DNA of 64,000 nt from the NCBI GenBank assembly GCA_963823075.1, contig CAWGKE010000010.1:491959-555958 (forward strand). The letters are read 5' to 3'. Shown in pieces: positions 21,096-29,744 of the stretch (the stretch's first letter is position 1; the number at the start of each line of letters is the position of its first letter). The notes below the pieces were generated by a model. That model saw only the letters and a list, made by a program, of their open reading frames with translations, was not told the origin of the DNA and ran no database searches. Origin of the DNA: UBA4732 sp963823075. Its GTDB lineage: Bacteria > Planctomycetota > Planctomycetia > Gemmatales > Gemmataceae. The translations under genes and the position numbers were made by a program.

Positions 21096-21156
21096 ACCAG
21101 CCCGAAGCGCGAGCGAGGAGTTCCCTCGCCCGTGCTTCGGGCTGGTCGTGTTTTTT
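21096..21156 (+). terminator. Hairpin terminator after hppA, ACCAGCCCGAAGC repeat family
   Basis: ACCAGCCCGAAGCGCGAGCG at 21096-21115 pairs with the inverted copy ending GCTTCGGGCTGGT at 21146, followed by TTTTTT at 21151-21156. It has the form of a rho-independent terminator for hppA. The stem belongs to a repeat family also present at 26955-27010. Confidence 0.8.
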
Positions 21157-21171
21157 CCGGTGAATTCTCTC

Positions 21172-21217
21172 TTGACCTGTCAGTCATTCTGTCTTAGACT
21201 GCACAAACATTCTGTCT
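21172..21217 (+). promoter_or_regulatory. blaI promoter with direct repeats
   Basis: TTGACC (21172-21177) is followed after 17 bases by TAGACT (21195-21200), a sigma-70-like pair. The decamer CATTCTGTCT occurs at 21185-21194 and 21208-21217 on either side of the -10 box, a layout expected for autorepression by BlaI. The site lies between the hppA terminator and the blaI ribosome site GGAGG. Confidence 0.6.
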
Positions 21218-21232
21218 GAGTAGGAGGCGTTC

Positions 21233-21658
21233 ATGGCACGAACTCCGCGGGACGTGACCGAGCGGGAACTGGCGGTGTTGCAAGCGCTGTGGGACGGTGG
21301 GGCGGCGACCATCCGGCGTCTGACCGAGGCGCTCTACCCTGGGGGCGGGGCCGCCCAGTACGCCACGGTGCAGACGCTGCTGCACCGGCTGGAGGCCAAA
21401 GGCTGCGTGCGCCGCGAACGGGCGGGCGGGCTCCCCTCGCACCACAACAAGGCCCAAATCTATGAGGCCGCCATCGACCGCGACGAGCTGATCGGTCGTC
21501 GTCTGCGCGACATGGCGGAAAAGCTCTGCGGCGGGTCGCTCACGCCGTTGCTGACGCATCTGATGCGCACGCGCCGGCTGACCGCGGACGAGCGGCGCGA
21601 GCTGCGCTCGCTCATCGACGATCTCGAACAGAAGAAGGGCAAGGGCGATTCGCGCTGA
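21233..21658 (+). CDS. blaI: BlaI/MecI-family transcriptional repressor
   Basis: A 141-residue winged-helix repressor: VTERELAVLQALWDGGAATI, then TVQTLLHRLEAKGCVRRERA is the recognition helix and wing, and the C-terminal helices (RDELIGRRLRDMAEKLCGGS) form the dimer part. In this family a partner BlaR1 metalloprotease controls repression. It starts 15 bases after decamer repeats that are likely its operator and is followed 13 bp later by the blaR1-like gene. Planctomycetes carry many such pairs that are not linked to beta-lactamases, so the target here may be its own operon. Confidence 0.92.
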   Translation: MARTPRDVTERELAVLQALWDGGAATIRRLTEALYPGGGAAQYATVQTLLHRLEAKGCVRRERAGGLPSHHNKAQIYEAAIDRDELIGRRLRDMAEKLCGGSLTPLLTHLMRTRRLTADERRELRSLIDDLEQKKGKGDSR

Positions 21659-21671
21659 GAGGACACGGCTC

Positions 21672-23961
21672 ATGGAAACCCTGCTGCGCATTGGCCTGAG
21701 CAACGCCGTCGCCGCGCTGCTGCTGGCCCTGCTGGTCGTCACCGTGGCGTGCATCTGGCGGCGGCCGGCTGTGCTGCACGCCCTCTGGCTGCTGGTCCTC
21801 GTCAAACTGGTGACGCCGCCGCTCGTCTGGCTGCCGGAGCCGTGGGCCGAGTCGGCCGTTCCCGCCGCGGCGCCGAAGGCCGTCGTCTCGTTGCCGGAGG
21901 CGGCCGCGCCCTGGCGGCGGACGTTCCCGGCTCGCTGGCTGACGCCGACCCGCCGGCGGCCGACCCGCCGATGCTGGACGCCGTGTTCGTGTCGATCCCG
22001 GATGTGGAAGCCGCGCCGCCTCCGCCGGCCGCACCGCCTCCCGCCCCGGCGGCGGCGGCCGCCTCCGTGCCGGGCGCGTCGCCGACCGCGCCCTGGTGGG
22101 CGGCCGCGGCGTTCGGCCTGTGGCTGCTCGGTTCACTGGCCTGGTACGCGGTGGCACTGATCCGCCTGCGGCGCTTCCGCCGTCTGCTGCGGCACGCCGT
22201 CCCGGCGCCGGAGTCGCTGCGCCAGCGGACGCAGCGACTGGCCGAGAAACTGCGGCTGCGCCGCCGGCCGGCCGTGTGGCTCATCCCCGGCCGTGTCGCC
22301 CCGATGCTGTGGGCGGTGGGCGGGCCGCCGCGCATCCTCTTCCCGTCGGATCTGCTCGGCCAGACGACGACGGACCAGCAGAACGCCCTCCTCGTCCATG
22401 AACTCGCCCACCTGCGGCGCCGCGACCACTGGGTCCGCTGGCTGGAGTTCGCCGCGTCCGGCCTGTACTGGTGGAACCCGGTGCTGTGGTTCGCTCGCCG
22501 CGAGCTGCGCGAGGCCGAGGAACAGTGCTGCGACGCCTGGGTCACGTCCACGCTGCCCGGCGCCGGCAAGACCTACGCCGTCGCCCTCCTGGAAACGCTC
22601 GACTTCCTCTCCGACGCTCCGCTCGCCGCGCCGTTGCTGGCGAGCGGCGTCGGCCGTGTCGCCGATCTGAAAAGGAGATTGACCATGATTATGAGCGGAA
22701 CGACGCCGCGCGCCTGAGTTGGCGCGGCCTGCTGGCCGTCCTCGGCCTGGGCGCGCTGTTACTGCCGCTGCTGCCTGCCTGGGGGCGGGCGCAGCCGCCG
22801 GCCAAGCCCGACGCAAAGGAGAAACCGGCCGACGCCGTGGCGGTCTTCAAATTCGCCGACGCGGCTGGCCCGTCGTCGCCGGAAGACATGGAGAAGGCCA
22901 AGGCGGAGTTGCAAGAGCTGGAAGCGCTGCTGGCGCAGAAGCAGGCCGAAACGGCCCAGATCGCCGCCAAGGTGGAGGCGCTGCGGGCGAGGCTGGCGAC
23001 GGCCGACGGACAACCGAGGCGCATCATCGTGTCCGTGGACGGCCAGAATGCGACGTACGCGGACGTCTTCAAGCGGATCCAGACGGCGCAACCCGGCGGG
23101 GCGGCCGGGAAGGTGATCGTCGTCGATGGGGGGACCGGCAAAATCATCATGACGACGAATGGGCCGATCCCGGCGCCCCCTCCTCCGCCCGTCGCCATTA
23201 GCGCGGACAAGCAGTACATCCTGCGATGGATCGGGCAAGAGGGGAACTGGGTCGTCGTGCCCAAAAACGGCCCGATGATCGCTGTGCCGACTGGCGCCGT
23301 CGTGCCCGCGTCGCCGGCCGACGCAGACAAGCGCCTCGACGAGCTGGAGATTAAGCTGAAGCGTATTCTGGACGAGGTGGAGCAGCTGCGCAAGGAGCGG
23401 AAGCCGGACGCGCCGAAGAGCGAGTCCGGGCAGCACAGTTACGGCCCAGCCCCGCTGATTCAACTCCCCGTCGTCGGCAAGCTCTTCAGGACGGAGGCGT
23501 CGCAGACGGCCGAGGAACAGGCGAAGGCGCTAACCGCCGAGCGCGACGCTCTTCAAAAGATGCTGCAAGAACTGAGGGCGAAGGCCGAGACGGACAAGGC
23601 CCAGGGAGAGGCGGTGATCGAGCAAACCAGGGCGGCGCTGGCGGCCGCGGAGGCCACGCTCAAGCAGGCACAGGCTCGGGAGGAAGCCACGGTGAGATTG
23701 TCAAAGGCCGGCGCCGCGACGGACGCCGACCTGAAGCAAACCCAGGCCGACGTCGCGGTTCGGCAGGCGGAATTGGAGGTCGCCCGCGCCAATCTCCTCA
23801 AGGCGAACGAGGACAGCAAGGTGCGACAGGCGGAAATCGAGGCGAAGCTGAACGCCGCCGAGGCTGATCGGCAGGCCGCCGAAGCGAAAGTGAGACAGCT
23901 GGAGGAGGAACTCCGCAAGCTGAAGGATGCGACAAACGGCGACGCGCCGAAAAGGCCGTAA
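21672..23961 (+). CDS. BlaR1-like M56 metallopeptidase sensor with coiled-coil region, two frame breaks
   Basis: About 763 residues once two breaks (near 21900 and 22700) are bridged. N-terminal membrane helices (LLALLVVTVACIW; VLHALWLLVLVKLV) lead to an M56 metallopeptidase with zinc site LLVHELAHLRRRD and the downstream EAEEQCCDAW glutamate. After RLTMIMSGTTPR comes another helix (GLLAVLGLGALLLPLLPAWG). The C-terminal 400 residues are a long coiled coil with a beta-rich insertion, ending near AEAKVRQLEEELRKLKDATN. BlaR1-type proteins cleave BlaI after sensing a periplasmic signal; here the penicillin-binding sensor is replaced by the coiled-coil part. It is coupled to blaI by a 13-bp gap. 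Confidence 0.85.
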
Positions 23962-24032
23962 GCGCTCTGGTGCAAACGAAACCGGCCCGCAGCGCCAGCA
24001 AGGCGCCGCGGGCCGGTACGTTGCGCCGCCCG

Positions 24033-24320
24033 TTACTTCTTGTCGCCGCCCTTCTTCCCGGCGGCCTTCGCGGCCGGCTTCGTTTCGGCCGCGGCCGCCG
24101 GCGCGGCGGCGCCTTCGGCGGCCGCCCCTTCCTCTTCCTTGGCCTTCTTGGCCTTCTTGACCACGATCTTCAGCACGCGCACCTTCGGCAGGTTGTAGGG
24201 GCTGCGGCCGTCCGGCCAGCGCTCCTCGTCCTGCAACACTTTGATCCGTTCGCCCCGCGTCAGCACGTTCCGCGACCGCTCCAGCGAATTCTTGCGGCGC
24301 AGGCTCTTGTCGATGGACAT
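24033..24320 (-). CDS. Small basic protein (planctomycete/verrucomicrobial family)
   Basis: A 95-residue protein beginning MSIDKSLRRKNSLERSRNVL, then TRGERIKVLQDEERWPDGRS and NLPKVRVLKIVVKKAKKAKE. This matches the small basic protein family found in Planctomycetes, Verrucomicrobia and Chlamydiae (I recall it as TIGR04137). The function is not established; the basic N-terminal core suggests RNA binding. The C-terminal half is a lysine/alanine/glutamate-rich tail. Its short AAAETKPAAKAAGKKGGDKK end is typical of disordered nucleic-acid-associated tails. The frame is intact. Confidence 0.85.
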   Translation of the reverse strand: MSIDKSLRRKNSLERSRNVLTRGERIKVLQDEERWPDGRSPYNLPKVRVLKIVVKKAKKAKEEEGAAAEGAAAPAAAAETKPAAKAAGKKGGDKK

Positions 24321-24398
24321 GGCTCACCGATCCCTTTGCGAAGGCCCGAAATCTCGAACGGATATCATAGGGAGGTGCAGCAAGGCGGACAAGACATC

Positions 24399-24465
24399 GG
24401 CGAGCGGCGCGGCGTCAGCCCGCCGGTGAAGCAAGCACCGGCGGGCTGACGCCGCGCCGCTCGCC
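24399..24465. repeat. Perfect 30-bp hairpin between small basic protein and ArsR genes
   Basis: The arms 24399-24428 and 24436-24465 are perfectly complementary around the loop AAGCAAG. The arms start GGCGAGCGGCGCGGCGTCAG. The outer GGCGAGC/GCTCGCC ends recur at the hairpin unit near 60741-60815. It lies just downstream of the arsR stop on the minus strand, but no T-run follows, so it is more likely a dispersed repeat than a simple terminator. Confidence 0.9.
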
Positions 24466-24482
24466 CCTGCCGGAACCACGTC

Positions 24483-24896
24483 TCAGCGCCGCTTGAAGGA
24501 GAGCGCGAAGTCGTCGAATTGCAGTTGCCGCTGGCCGTTGCCGGAGTCGGCAAAGAACTGCTCCAGCAGCTCGCGCATGAAGCCGTGCGCCAGGTGGTAG
24601 TAGTTGTGCTTGCCGTCGCGGCGGTAGCCGACCAGTCCGGTCAGGCGCATCAAGGTCAGGTGATGGCTGACGGCCGGCTGCGACTGTTCGAGCAGGTCGC
24701 ACAGCGCGGAGACATGCAGCTCGCTGTCCTGGGCGAGGGCCAGCACGATGCGCAGGCGGTTCTCGTCGGCCAGCAGCTTGAACACCTTGGACAGCTGCTG
24801 AATGGTCAGCTCGGACACCTTGAGCGGCGCCGCGGACGGGGGGGCCGACCCCTTGGGGGCCCGCGATTTGATGCTGAGAGTCGAGTGGTTCGTCAA
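24483..24896 (-). CDS. ArsR-family winged-helix regulator
   Basis: A 137-residue regulator from a TTG start at 24896, chosen because GGAGG lies eight bases upstream and because upstream sequence is unrelated to the family; a GTG at 25055 would add 53 residues. The core is QLSKVFKLLADENRLRIVLA, VSALCDLLEQSQPAVSHHLT (recognition helix) and GKHNYYHLAHGFMRELLEQF. No metal-binding cysteine motif is present, so a non-metal signal is likely. A short C-terminal tail (FDDFALSFKRR) is unusual. A possible promoter lies at 25139-25166 on the same strand. Confidence 0.85.
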   Translation of the reverse strand: MTNHSTLSIKSRAPKGSAPPSAAPLKVSELTIQQLSKVFKLLADENRLRIVLALAQDSELHVSALCDLLEQSQPAVSHHLTLMRLTGLVGYRRDGKHNYYHLAHGFMRELLEQFFADSGNGQRQLQFDDFALSFKRR

Positions 24897-25305
24897 GGCT
24901 GAATCCTCCGCCGGACCCGAGCGGGGGGACGGCAGGTCCACCCGCGCCCGACGCCGGCCCTTCGTGGACCGCGCCCGGGTCAGGTCAACTGGAACTCGAA
25001 GTAATAGCGGCCTGGCGGACGCCAGATCGTTGCCACACCCAATCCGCAACGGCACGGAGCCCGCGCCGACAGCGCCGGGCGGTGCGAACCGAGCCTCGCA
25101 CCACCCTTTCCCACGTTCTGGTTAACGAGTCAGATAGTAGAATATCAGCGAATGAGAGCGCGTCAATGAAATTCTGCGCAAATTCTTTCACACGGCGGCA
25201 GGGGGAATTGAAGCTGGAGGGGCTGGGGTCGGCGGGCAGCGACCGCCGTCGAAACGCTCGATACACGGCGTGGCGCGGCTAGGGAGCCGTGGCACGCCGG
25301 GTCGG
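24897..25305. other. Gene-free stretch upstream of arsR
   Basis: About 400 bp without a convincing gene. On the minus strand, TTGACG (25166-25161) and TATTCT (25144-25139) are separated by 16 bases and could drive arsR with a leader of over 200 bases. The region around 25120-25200 is clearly richer in A and T than its surroundings. No RNA fold or repeat is evident. Confidence 0.45.
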
Positions 25306-25806
25306 TCATCCGAACATGAGCAGCACGGCGTAGCTCGGGGTTTTGTCGAATCGGCAGTTGAGCTTCCATTCGGCGCCGGCGGCCACGCAGGTGCGAACCT
25401 CGACCAGCACCGGCGGCGTGGTCCGCGGCGCCTCGGCCGGCCGCACCTTCCAGTACGAGCCGATCGGCACGGGCTGCGGCACCATCAGGCACAGGCCGCC
25501 CACGGATCGATCCACTACCCAACCCGATTGGGCCGACGCTTTCTCGTCCGGGTCGGCCAACTGCACCGTGACCGGGTGCCCGCCGCGCCGCGTCGAGGAC
25601 CGGCGGTCGTTCGCGGGGCCGGTGAGGAACGGGTCGGCTCCCGGCGCCAGGGCCGCGCCGGGAGCGGTCGCCGTCGTGGCCCCGCGCCGCCGCAATGTCG
25701 TCCAGCCGACCATGAACGCCAAGCCCGCCGTCCCGAGGCCGATAAGCAGGACCGGCCAAGCCCCGCTCAGGAGATCCATCAGGTCCGTCAGGTGGAAGTT
25801 TCCCAT
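25306..25806 (-). CDS. Membrane-anchored PilZ-domain protein
   Basis: 166 residues. An N-terminal helix (AWPVLLIGLGTAGLAFMVGW) anchors the protein; the rest is a PilZ domain. The cyclic-di-GMP motif pair is RRSSTRR near residue 70 and DRSVGGL near residue 100, fitting RxxxR and [D/N]xSxxG. It would sense c-di-GMP at the membrane. The start is the ATG at 25806, next to the anchor. The only other c-di-GMP-linked gene nearby is the HD-GYP gene at 57.5 kb. It is followed at 113 bp by a NYN-domain gene on the same strand. Confidence 0.8.
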   Translation of the reverse strand: MGNFHLTDLMDLLSGAWPVLLIGLGTAGLAFMVGWTTLRRRGATTATAPGAALAPGADPFLTGPANDRRSSTRRGGHPVTVQLADPDEKASAQSGWVVDRSVGGLCLMVPQPVPIGSYWKVRPAEAPRTTPPVLVEVRTCVAAGAEWKLNCRFDKTPSYAVLLMFG

Positions 25807-25919
25807 TGCCGCTCGCCCCGCCAAGGCCCCGGGTCGGACGCCGTCGCGTCCCTCGGCGCCGAGCGCGCCGCGCGCAAGTCTAGTGCGCCGTCGGCGGCCG
25901 TGCAAATCGGCGGGCGGCG

Positions 25920-26897
25920 TCAGGCGTCGGGCGGCCCGGCCGGACTCTCGGGGAAAAAGAGAAGGGCCTCGTCGATCGCCGCGGCGGCCTCGGCGGCCGG
26001 CGGCGACTCGGCGGCGTCCGCGGGGACGCGGGCGTTCATCGCCGCGGCGGGGGCTGGGGCTGGGACCTTGCGCTTGGCGCCGGTTCGCCGCCGCCGGGAC
26101 TTCTTCTTGGCCGGCCCCGCCTCCGATTCCTCGTCGGCGCCTACCTCCGAGCCGAACCGCGTCACCACGTAGGTCCGGCTGCGCTTGTCCGTCTCCAGGT
26201 CCAGCAGCCCTTCCTTTTTGGCGTCCTCCAGCAGCTCGCTGAAGCTGCGGTAGCCGTGGTACGATTCGTTGAACGACGGCTTCTTCCGCTTCATCGTGTC
26301 CTTGATCATCGACGACCACAGCACTTCCTTGTTCTCGCGGCGCAACGCCAGGAGCGATTCCATCAGGAGCGCGAACGCCTTGCGCTTCATCTCCGGCACC
26401 CGCGCGTCCACGGCCGGCGCCATGTCCGGCGTCTTTCCAAGATCCTCATAGTAGATGAATTCGTCGCAGTTGTCGCGCAGCAGGTCGGAGGTGGACTGCT
26501 GCATGCCCAGGCCGATGACGTGCTTGCCCAGCTCCTTGAGCTTCGACACCAGCGGCGAAAAGTCGCTGTCGCCGGACACCACGACGAAGGTGTCGATGTG
26601 GTCCTTGGAGTAGGCCAGGTCCATGGCGTCCACGCACAGACGGATGTCGGCCGAGTTCTTGCCGGTCTGGGCGCGGCGCGGGATCTCGATCAACTCGATG
26701 GCCGCTTCGTGCAGCGGGGCGGTGTAGGGGAGGAAGCGGCTCCAGTCGGCGTAGGCCTTCTTGGCGACGATCTTGCCCTTCTCGACCAGCCGTTCCAGGA
26801 CGCGCACGATGTCGAAGCGGTCGCGGCGGCCCTGGAAGCCCAGCGCCAGGTTCTCGAAATCGACAAAGACGGCCAGGGAGCGTTCACCGTCGTTCAC
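25920..26897 (-). CDS. NYN-domain (LabA/DUF88-like) protein with C-terminal OST-HTH-like domain
   Basis: 325 residues from a GTG start at 26897, with GAGG upstream. The NYN (PIN-like) nuclease domain has the acidic sites LAVFVDFENLALG, SADIRLCVDAMDLAYS and VVVSGDSDFSPLVSKLKELG. The next part (residues about 170-245: LLMESLLALRRENKEVLWSS; FNESYHGYRSFSELLEDAKK) resembles an OST-HTH/LOTUS RNA-binding domain. The C-terminal tail is basic then alanine/proline-rich. NYN/OST-HTH proteins are predicted RNA-processing or RNA-silencing nucleases; the target is unknown. Confidence 0.88.
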   Translation of the reverse strand: MNDGERSLAVFVDFENLALGFQGRRDRFDIVRVLERLVEKGKIVAKKAYADWSRFLPYTAPLHEAAIELIEIPRRAQTGKNSADIRLCVDAMDLAYSKDHIDTFVVVSGDSDFSPLVSKLKELGKHVIGLGMQQSTSDLLRDNCDEFIYYEDLGKTPDMAPAVDARVPEMKRKAFALLMESLLALRRENKEVLWSSMIKDTMKRKKPSFNESYHGYRSFSELLEDAKKEGLLDLETDKRSRTYVVTRFGSEVGADEESEAGPAKKKSRRRRTGAKRKVPAPAPAAAMNARVPADAAESPPAAEAAAAIDEALLFFPESPAGPPDA

Positions 26898-26954
26898 GGC
26901 AATAACCTCGAAAGGGTCGGCAAAAACTCAGTGTAACGCAGGGCGCAAACGCCG

Positions 26955-27010
26955 ACCAGCCCGAAGCGCAAGCGAGGGAACCAATTCCTTCGCTTGCGCT
27001 TCGGGCTGGT
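26955..27010. repeat. Hairpin repeat, ACCAGCCCGAAGC family
   Basis: Arms of 21 bp at 26955-26975 and 26990-27010 are perfect complements and start ACCAGCCCGAAGCGCAAGCG. The same family forms the terminator after hppA (21096). It lies between the NYN gene and the first Spy-like gene (both minus strand) and may end transcription, though no T-run is clear. Confidence 0.85.
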
Positions 27011-27030
27011 TGAATGTCACCCGAACGTCG

Positions 27031-27705
27031 CTACTTGTCGTTGCCGCCCGGCCGCGGCGGTCGCCCGCCGAACGGACTGAACTCGAACTTGTCGCCGGTC
27101 AGGTCCTTCCACGTCTTCTTCTGGTCGTCGGTCAGGCCGTCCACGGCCCGGTCCACGGCGTCCTTCCGCAGGGCCATCACCTTCTTGATGGCGTCGGCCA
27201 TTTTCTCACGGTCGCCCTGGGCGTCCTTGAGCATGTCCGTCGCGTCCTTCTCCAACTCGGTCTTGGCCTCGTCGATGTCCTTTTTCTGCTTGTCGCTCAG
27301 CTTCAGCGCGGTCTGCACGTCGTCGCGGCTGAAGGCCTCGAGGCCGCCGCGCTGGACCTCCAACTGCTTGAGGCGCTTGAGCTGGTCCGCCTGGAGAATG
27401 TCGGGGGCGGCCTTCTCGGCGTCGTCGCCAGCCTGCTTCATGAGTTCGCCGATCTTCTTGAAGTCCATGTCGGCCCGGGCCTTATCGAAGTCGTCCTTGT
27501 ACTTCTCGCCGATCTTCTGGAATTTCTCCTTCTGCTCGTCGGTGAGCTTCAGCTCCGTTTGCACTTTCGGGTCGCGCAGGAGCATGGCCGCGTTGGGTTG
27601 CTGCATCATGCGGAAGAAGCCGCCGGCGGGCGGCTGGGCGGGGGCGGGGGAGGCCAGCAGCAGGGCCAGCCCGCCCGTCAGGACCGTGGCAAAGACGGTG
27701 CGCAT
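27031..27705 (-). CDS. Exported Spy/CpxP-like helical protein, copy 1
   Basis: 224 residues from the ATG at 27705. A signal peptide (MRTVFATVLTGGLALLLASP) is followed by charged helices with LTxxQ-type repeats: LKLTDEQKEKFQKIGEKYKD, LKLSDKQKKDIDEAKTELEK and LTDDQKKTWKDLTGDKFEF. These resemble the Spy/CpxP helical chaperone motif, but the family is a planctomycete-specific version and its role is not known. A paralogue lies upstream on the same strand (27898-28587) with the same final motif, so the two arose by tandem duplication. The RBS is GAGGAG. Confidence 0.75.
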   Translation of the reverse strand: MRTVFATVLTGGLALLLASPAPAQPPAGGFFRMMQQPNAAMLLRDPKVQTELKLTDEQKEKFQKIGEKYKDDFDKARADMDFKKIGELMKQAGDDAEKAAPDILQADQLKRLKQLEVQRGGLEAFSRDDVQTALKLSDKQKKDIDEAKTELEKDATDMLKDAQGDREKMADAIKKVMALRKDAVDRAVDGLTDDQKKTWKDLTGDKFEFSPFGGRPPRPGGNDK

Positions 27706-27897
27706 CATCAGACTCCTCACATCGGGGAAGTGGTGGAATCCGCGAATCGGCGTCGATCCCGACCCGGCCGACGCCCGGAAAGGCTACTTACCCATTAGTC
27801 TATTCGCCGCGTCGCGGAAGGAATAGCGAAAAGGAAAAAAAGACGGCCCCCGCGAAACGGGGGCCGCCGTGCATCTGGGCGAGGGGGGGTTGGCTGG

Positions 27898-28587
27898 TTA
27901 GCCCTTGTTGGGCGGGGTGGCGCCGCGGTTGCCGCGGGCGCCGCCCGGCCGATTGCCGCGCATCGGCGCGGGGAAGTCGAACTTGTCGCCGGTCAGGTCC
28001 TTCCACGTCTTCTTCTGGTCGTCGGTGAGGCCGTTGACGACCTTGTCGAGGGCGTCCTTCCGCATGGTTTGGACCTTCGTCATGATCTCGGCCATCTTGG
28101 TGCGGTCGCCCTGGGCGCTCTGGAAGAGGTCCTGGGAGTCCTTCTGGAGATCGTCGGTGGCGTCCTTGATGCTCTTTTTCTGGTCGTCGGTCAGCTTCAG
28201 CGCGGTCGCCACGTCGTCCTTGGTGAAGGCGCCGAGGCCGGCCGCCTGGACTTCGAGCTGGTTGAGGCGCTTGACTTGATCGTCCTTGAAAATGGTGGGG
28301 ATGGCCTTCACGACGTCGTCGTTCTCCTGCTTGCGCAGGTCGGCCATCTTCTGACGGTCCATGGCGGTCCGGGCGGCGGCGATGTCGTCCTTGTACTTGT
28401 CGGTGATCTTCGTGACGGCGGCCTTCTCGTCGTCGGTGGCCTTGATTTCGGTCAGCACCTCGGGCATCGCCAGCAGCTGGGCGGGGCCAGGCGGCGTGCG
28501 GGGACCGCGCTGGCGCTGGGCCAGGGCCGGCGAGGCGGCCAGGATCACCAGGCCGATGGTCATAATCTTCGTGTGGATGCCGCGCAT
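27898..28587 (-). CDS. Exported Spy/CpxP-like helical protein, copy 2
   Basis: 229 residues with a signal peptide (MRGIHTKIMTIGLVILAASP) and the same architecture as the copy at 27031-27705. Shared blocks include ALKLTDDQKKSIKDATDDLQ and GLTDDQKKTWKDLTGDKFDF. The C-terminus is glycine/arginine/asparagine-rich (MRGNRPGGARGNRGATPP). GAGGAG lies upstream of the ATG at 28587. The 190-bp spacing and common strand suggest joint expression with the downstream copy. Function unknown. Confidence 0.75.
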   Translation of the reverse strand: MRGIHTKIMTIGLVILAASPALAQRQRGPRTPPGPAQLLAMPEVLTEIKATDDEKAAVTKITDKYKDDIAAARTAMDRQKMADLRKQENDDVVKAIPTIFKDDQVKRLNQLEVQAAGLGAFTKDDVATALKLTDDQKKSIKDATDDLQKDSQDLFQSAQGDRTKMAEIMTKVQTMRKDALDKVVNGLTDDQKKTWKDLTGDKFDFPAPMRGNRPGGARGNRGATPPNKG

Positions 28588-28687
28588 AGGGGTAACTCCT
28601 CGTCCTCAGAAACGGGTGGGTGGATGCGAGTACGCAGATTCAAACACCGCAGCGGCGCGAACGTTTCGGGCGCGGGAGTATTTTTTT

Positions 28688-28808
28688 CTAGGATGGCAAA
28701 CTTAACTTGAGAGGCCCCGAAAACGGCCTGTTCTTGAACTGGGCGGCCCAGGAAAACGCCAGAAATCGCTTGTCCGCCGAGGGTCTCAAGTTGAGTTTGC
28801 CGTCCTAG
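28688..28808. mobile_element. MITE-like element with long imperfect terminal inverted repeats
   Basis: The ends at 28688-28712 and 28784-28808 are inverted copies (CTAGGATGGCAAACTTAACT on the left, CTAGGACGGCAAACTCAACT read inward on the right) followed by TTGAGA. The 121-bp unit has no coding capacity and is flanked on both sides by seven T residues (28681-28687 and 28809-28815), which could be a target duplication or a chosen target. No partner transposase is seen in the window. Confidence 0.75.
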
Positions 28809-28831
28809 TTTTTTTGCGCCGGACGGAAAAA

Positions 28832-28901
28832 CGGAGCCGCGACCGTGAGGGAGCGGGGACGGTACAGGAACCTTCCCCGCTCCCTCACGGTCGCGGCTCC
28901 G
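28832..28901. repeat. Perfect 28-bp hairpin, GCCGCGACC family
   Basis: The arms 28832-28859 and 28874-28901 are perfectly complementary with a 14-base loop. The arm starts CGGAGCCGCGACCGTGAGGG. It shares the GCCGCGACC...GGGAGCG core with the repeats at 6641, 29884 and 62642. It lies just after the TIGR03009 gene (minus strand) and 24 bp from the MITE-like element. Confidence 0.92.
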
Positions 28902-28931
28902 ACAAGACTGAGCTTTGGCGACGACGGCCTG

Positions 28932-29744
28932 TCAACTGCCGTTGGGCCGGACGACGCGCGGCGGCGTCTCGGAATCTTTCGGCGCGGCGATCAGCTTCCA
29001 GTCCTTGGGCGGCGTGGGGGCGTCGAACTCGCGGCGGTCGATGCTCGTGTCGTTGTTCTTGATCTGGAGCACGTCCCAGGTGGTTTCCGTGTTGTTCGGC
29101 TCCTTGAACCAGAGCCGGCGCGGGAACAGCGTGTCCTTGAACAGGACGATCTGGGCCTGCTGGAAGTCCACCTTGTCGGCGGCGTAGCGCGGCAGGATCG
29201 TCACATAGATGTAGTTGGCGTCGGTGTGGTCGAGCTTGAGGTCGTATCGTGCCTTGGCGTCTTCCTTCTTCATGCCGAAAAGGAACGACAGGAAGTTGTC
29301 GTCGGAAACCTGGCCGCTCTTGGGTGTGGGGATCTCGTGGGCGACGATCTCCTTTTCGGAAGGGATGAACTGGTAGAGGAAGGCGCCGGAGCAGACGAAG
29401 CGCTCCGAGAAGTCCTTCTGGCCTTCCGGCGTCATTTGCAGCAGGGCAAGGTTCTGGGTCGTGCCGCCGGAGGCGATGCGCAGATACTTGGTGAAGCCGG
29501 TGGAGTGCTTTTCGGTGTCGGTGGTCTGGTCCTTGACGGTGCGCTTGAGCGTGGCGCTGAGGGCCTGGACGCCCTCCATGGTCTGCTGCCACTGGGTCAG
29601 GTAGCCGTCGAGAGCGTCGGCGGGCTGGGCGGCCGGCGCCGCCGGCGGGGCGGGCGGGGTCGCGGGGGGCGTCTTGGGCGGCTGGGCGGCCAGCGGGGCC
29701 GCGGCCAAAAGAAGGGCGCTCAGGGCCAGCCCTCGGGGTCGCAT
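28932..29744 (-). CDS. TIGR03009-type LolA-like secreted protein
   Basis: 270 residues. A signal peptide (MRPRGLALSALLLAAAPLAA) is followed by a proline/alanine linker and a domain with LDGYLTQWQQTMEGVQALSA, SGTTQNLALLQMTPEGQKD-like strands and ANYIYVTILPRYAADKVDFQ. This is the planctomycete-specific TIGR03009 family, which resembles the LolA/LolB lipoprotein-carrier fold; a role in envelope lipid or lipoprotein handling is inferred only from that. A very strong ribosome site (AGGAGGTGA) precedes the ATG at 29744. The frame is intact. Confidence 0.82.
   Translation of the reverse strand: MRPRGLALSALLLAAAPLAAQPPKTPPATPPAPPAAPAAQPADALDGYLTQWQQTMEGVQALSATLKRTVKDQTTDTEKHSTGFTKYLRIASGGTTQNLALLQMTPEGQKDFSERFVCSGAFLYQFIPSEKEIVAHEIPTPKSGQVSDDNFLSFLFGMKKEDAKARYDLKLDHTDANYIYVTILPRYAADKVDFQQAQIVLFKDTLFPRRLWFKEPNNTETTWDVLQIKNNDTSIDRREFDAPTPPKDWKLIAAPKDSETPPRVVRPNGS

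Noticed and set aside
23553..23975. Minus-strand frame opposite the BlaR1 coiled coil
   Set aside because: It is an alanine/serine-rich shadow of the coiled-coil coding sequence, lacking any motif.
24897..25305. Possible tRNA in the gap before arsR
   Set aside because: No acceptor pairing or T-arm consensus (GGTTCGAATCC-like) could be built on either strand.
28588..28931. Repeat cluster as a CRISPR array
   Set aside because: The inverted ends occur once each and there is no regular direct repeat with spacers.
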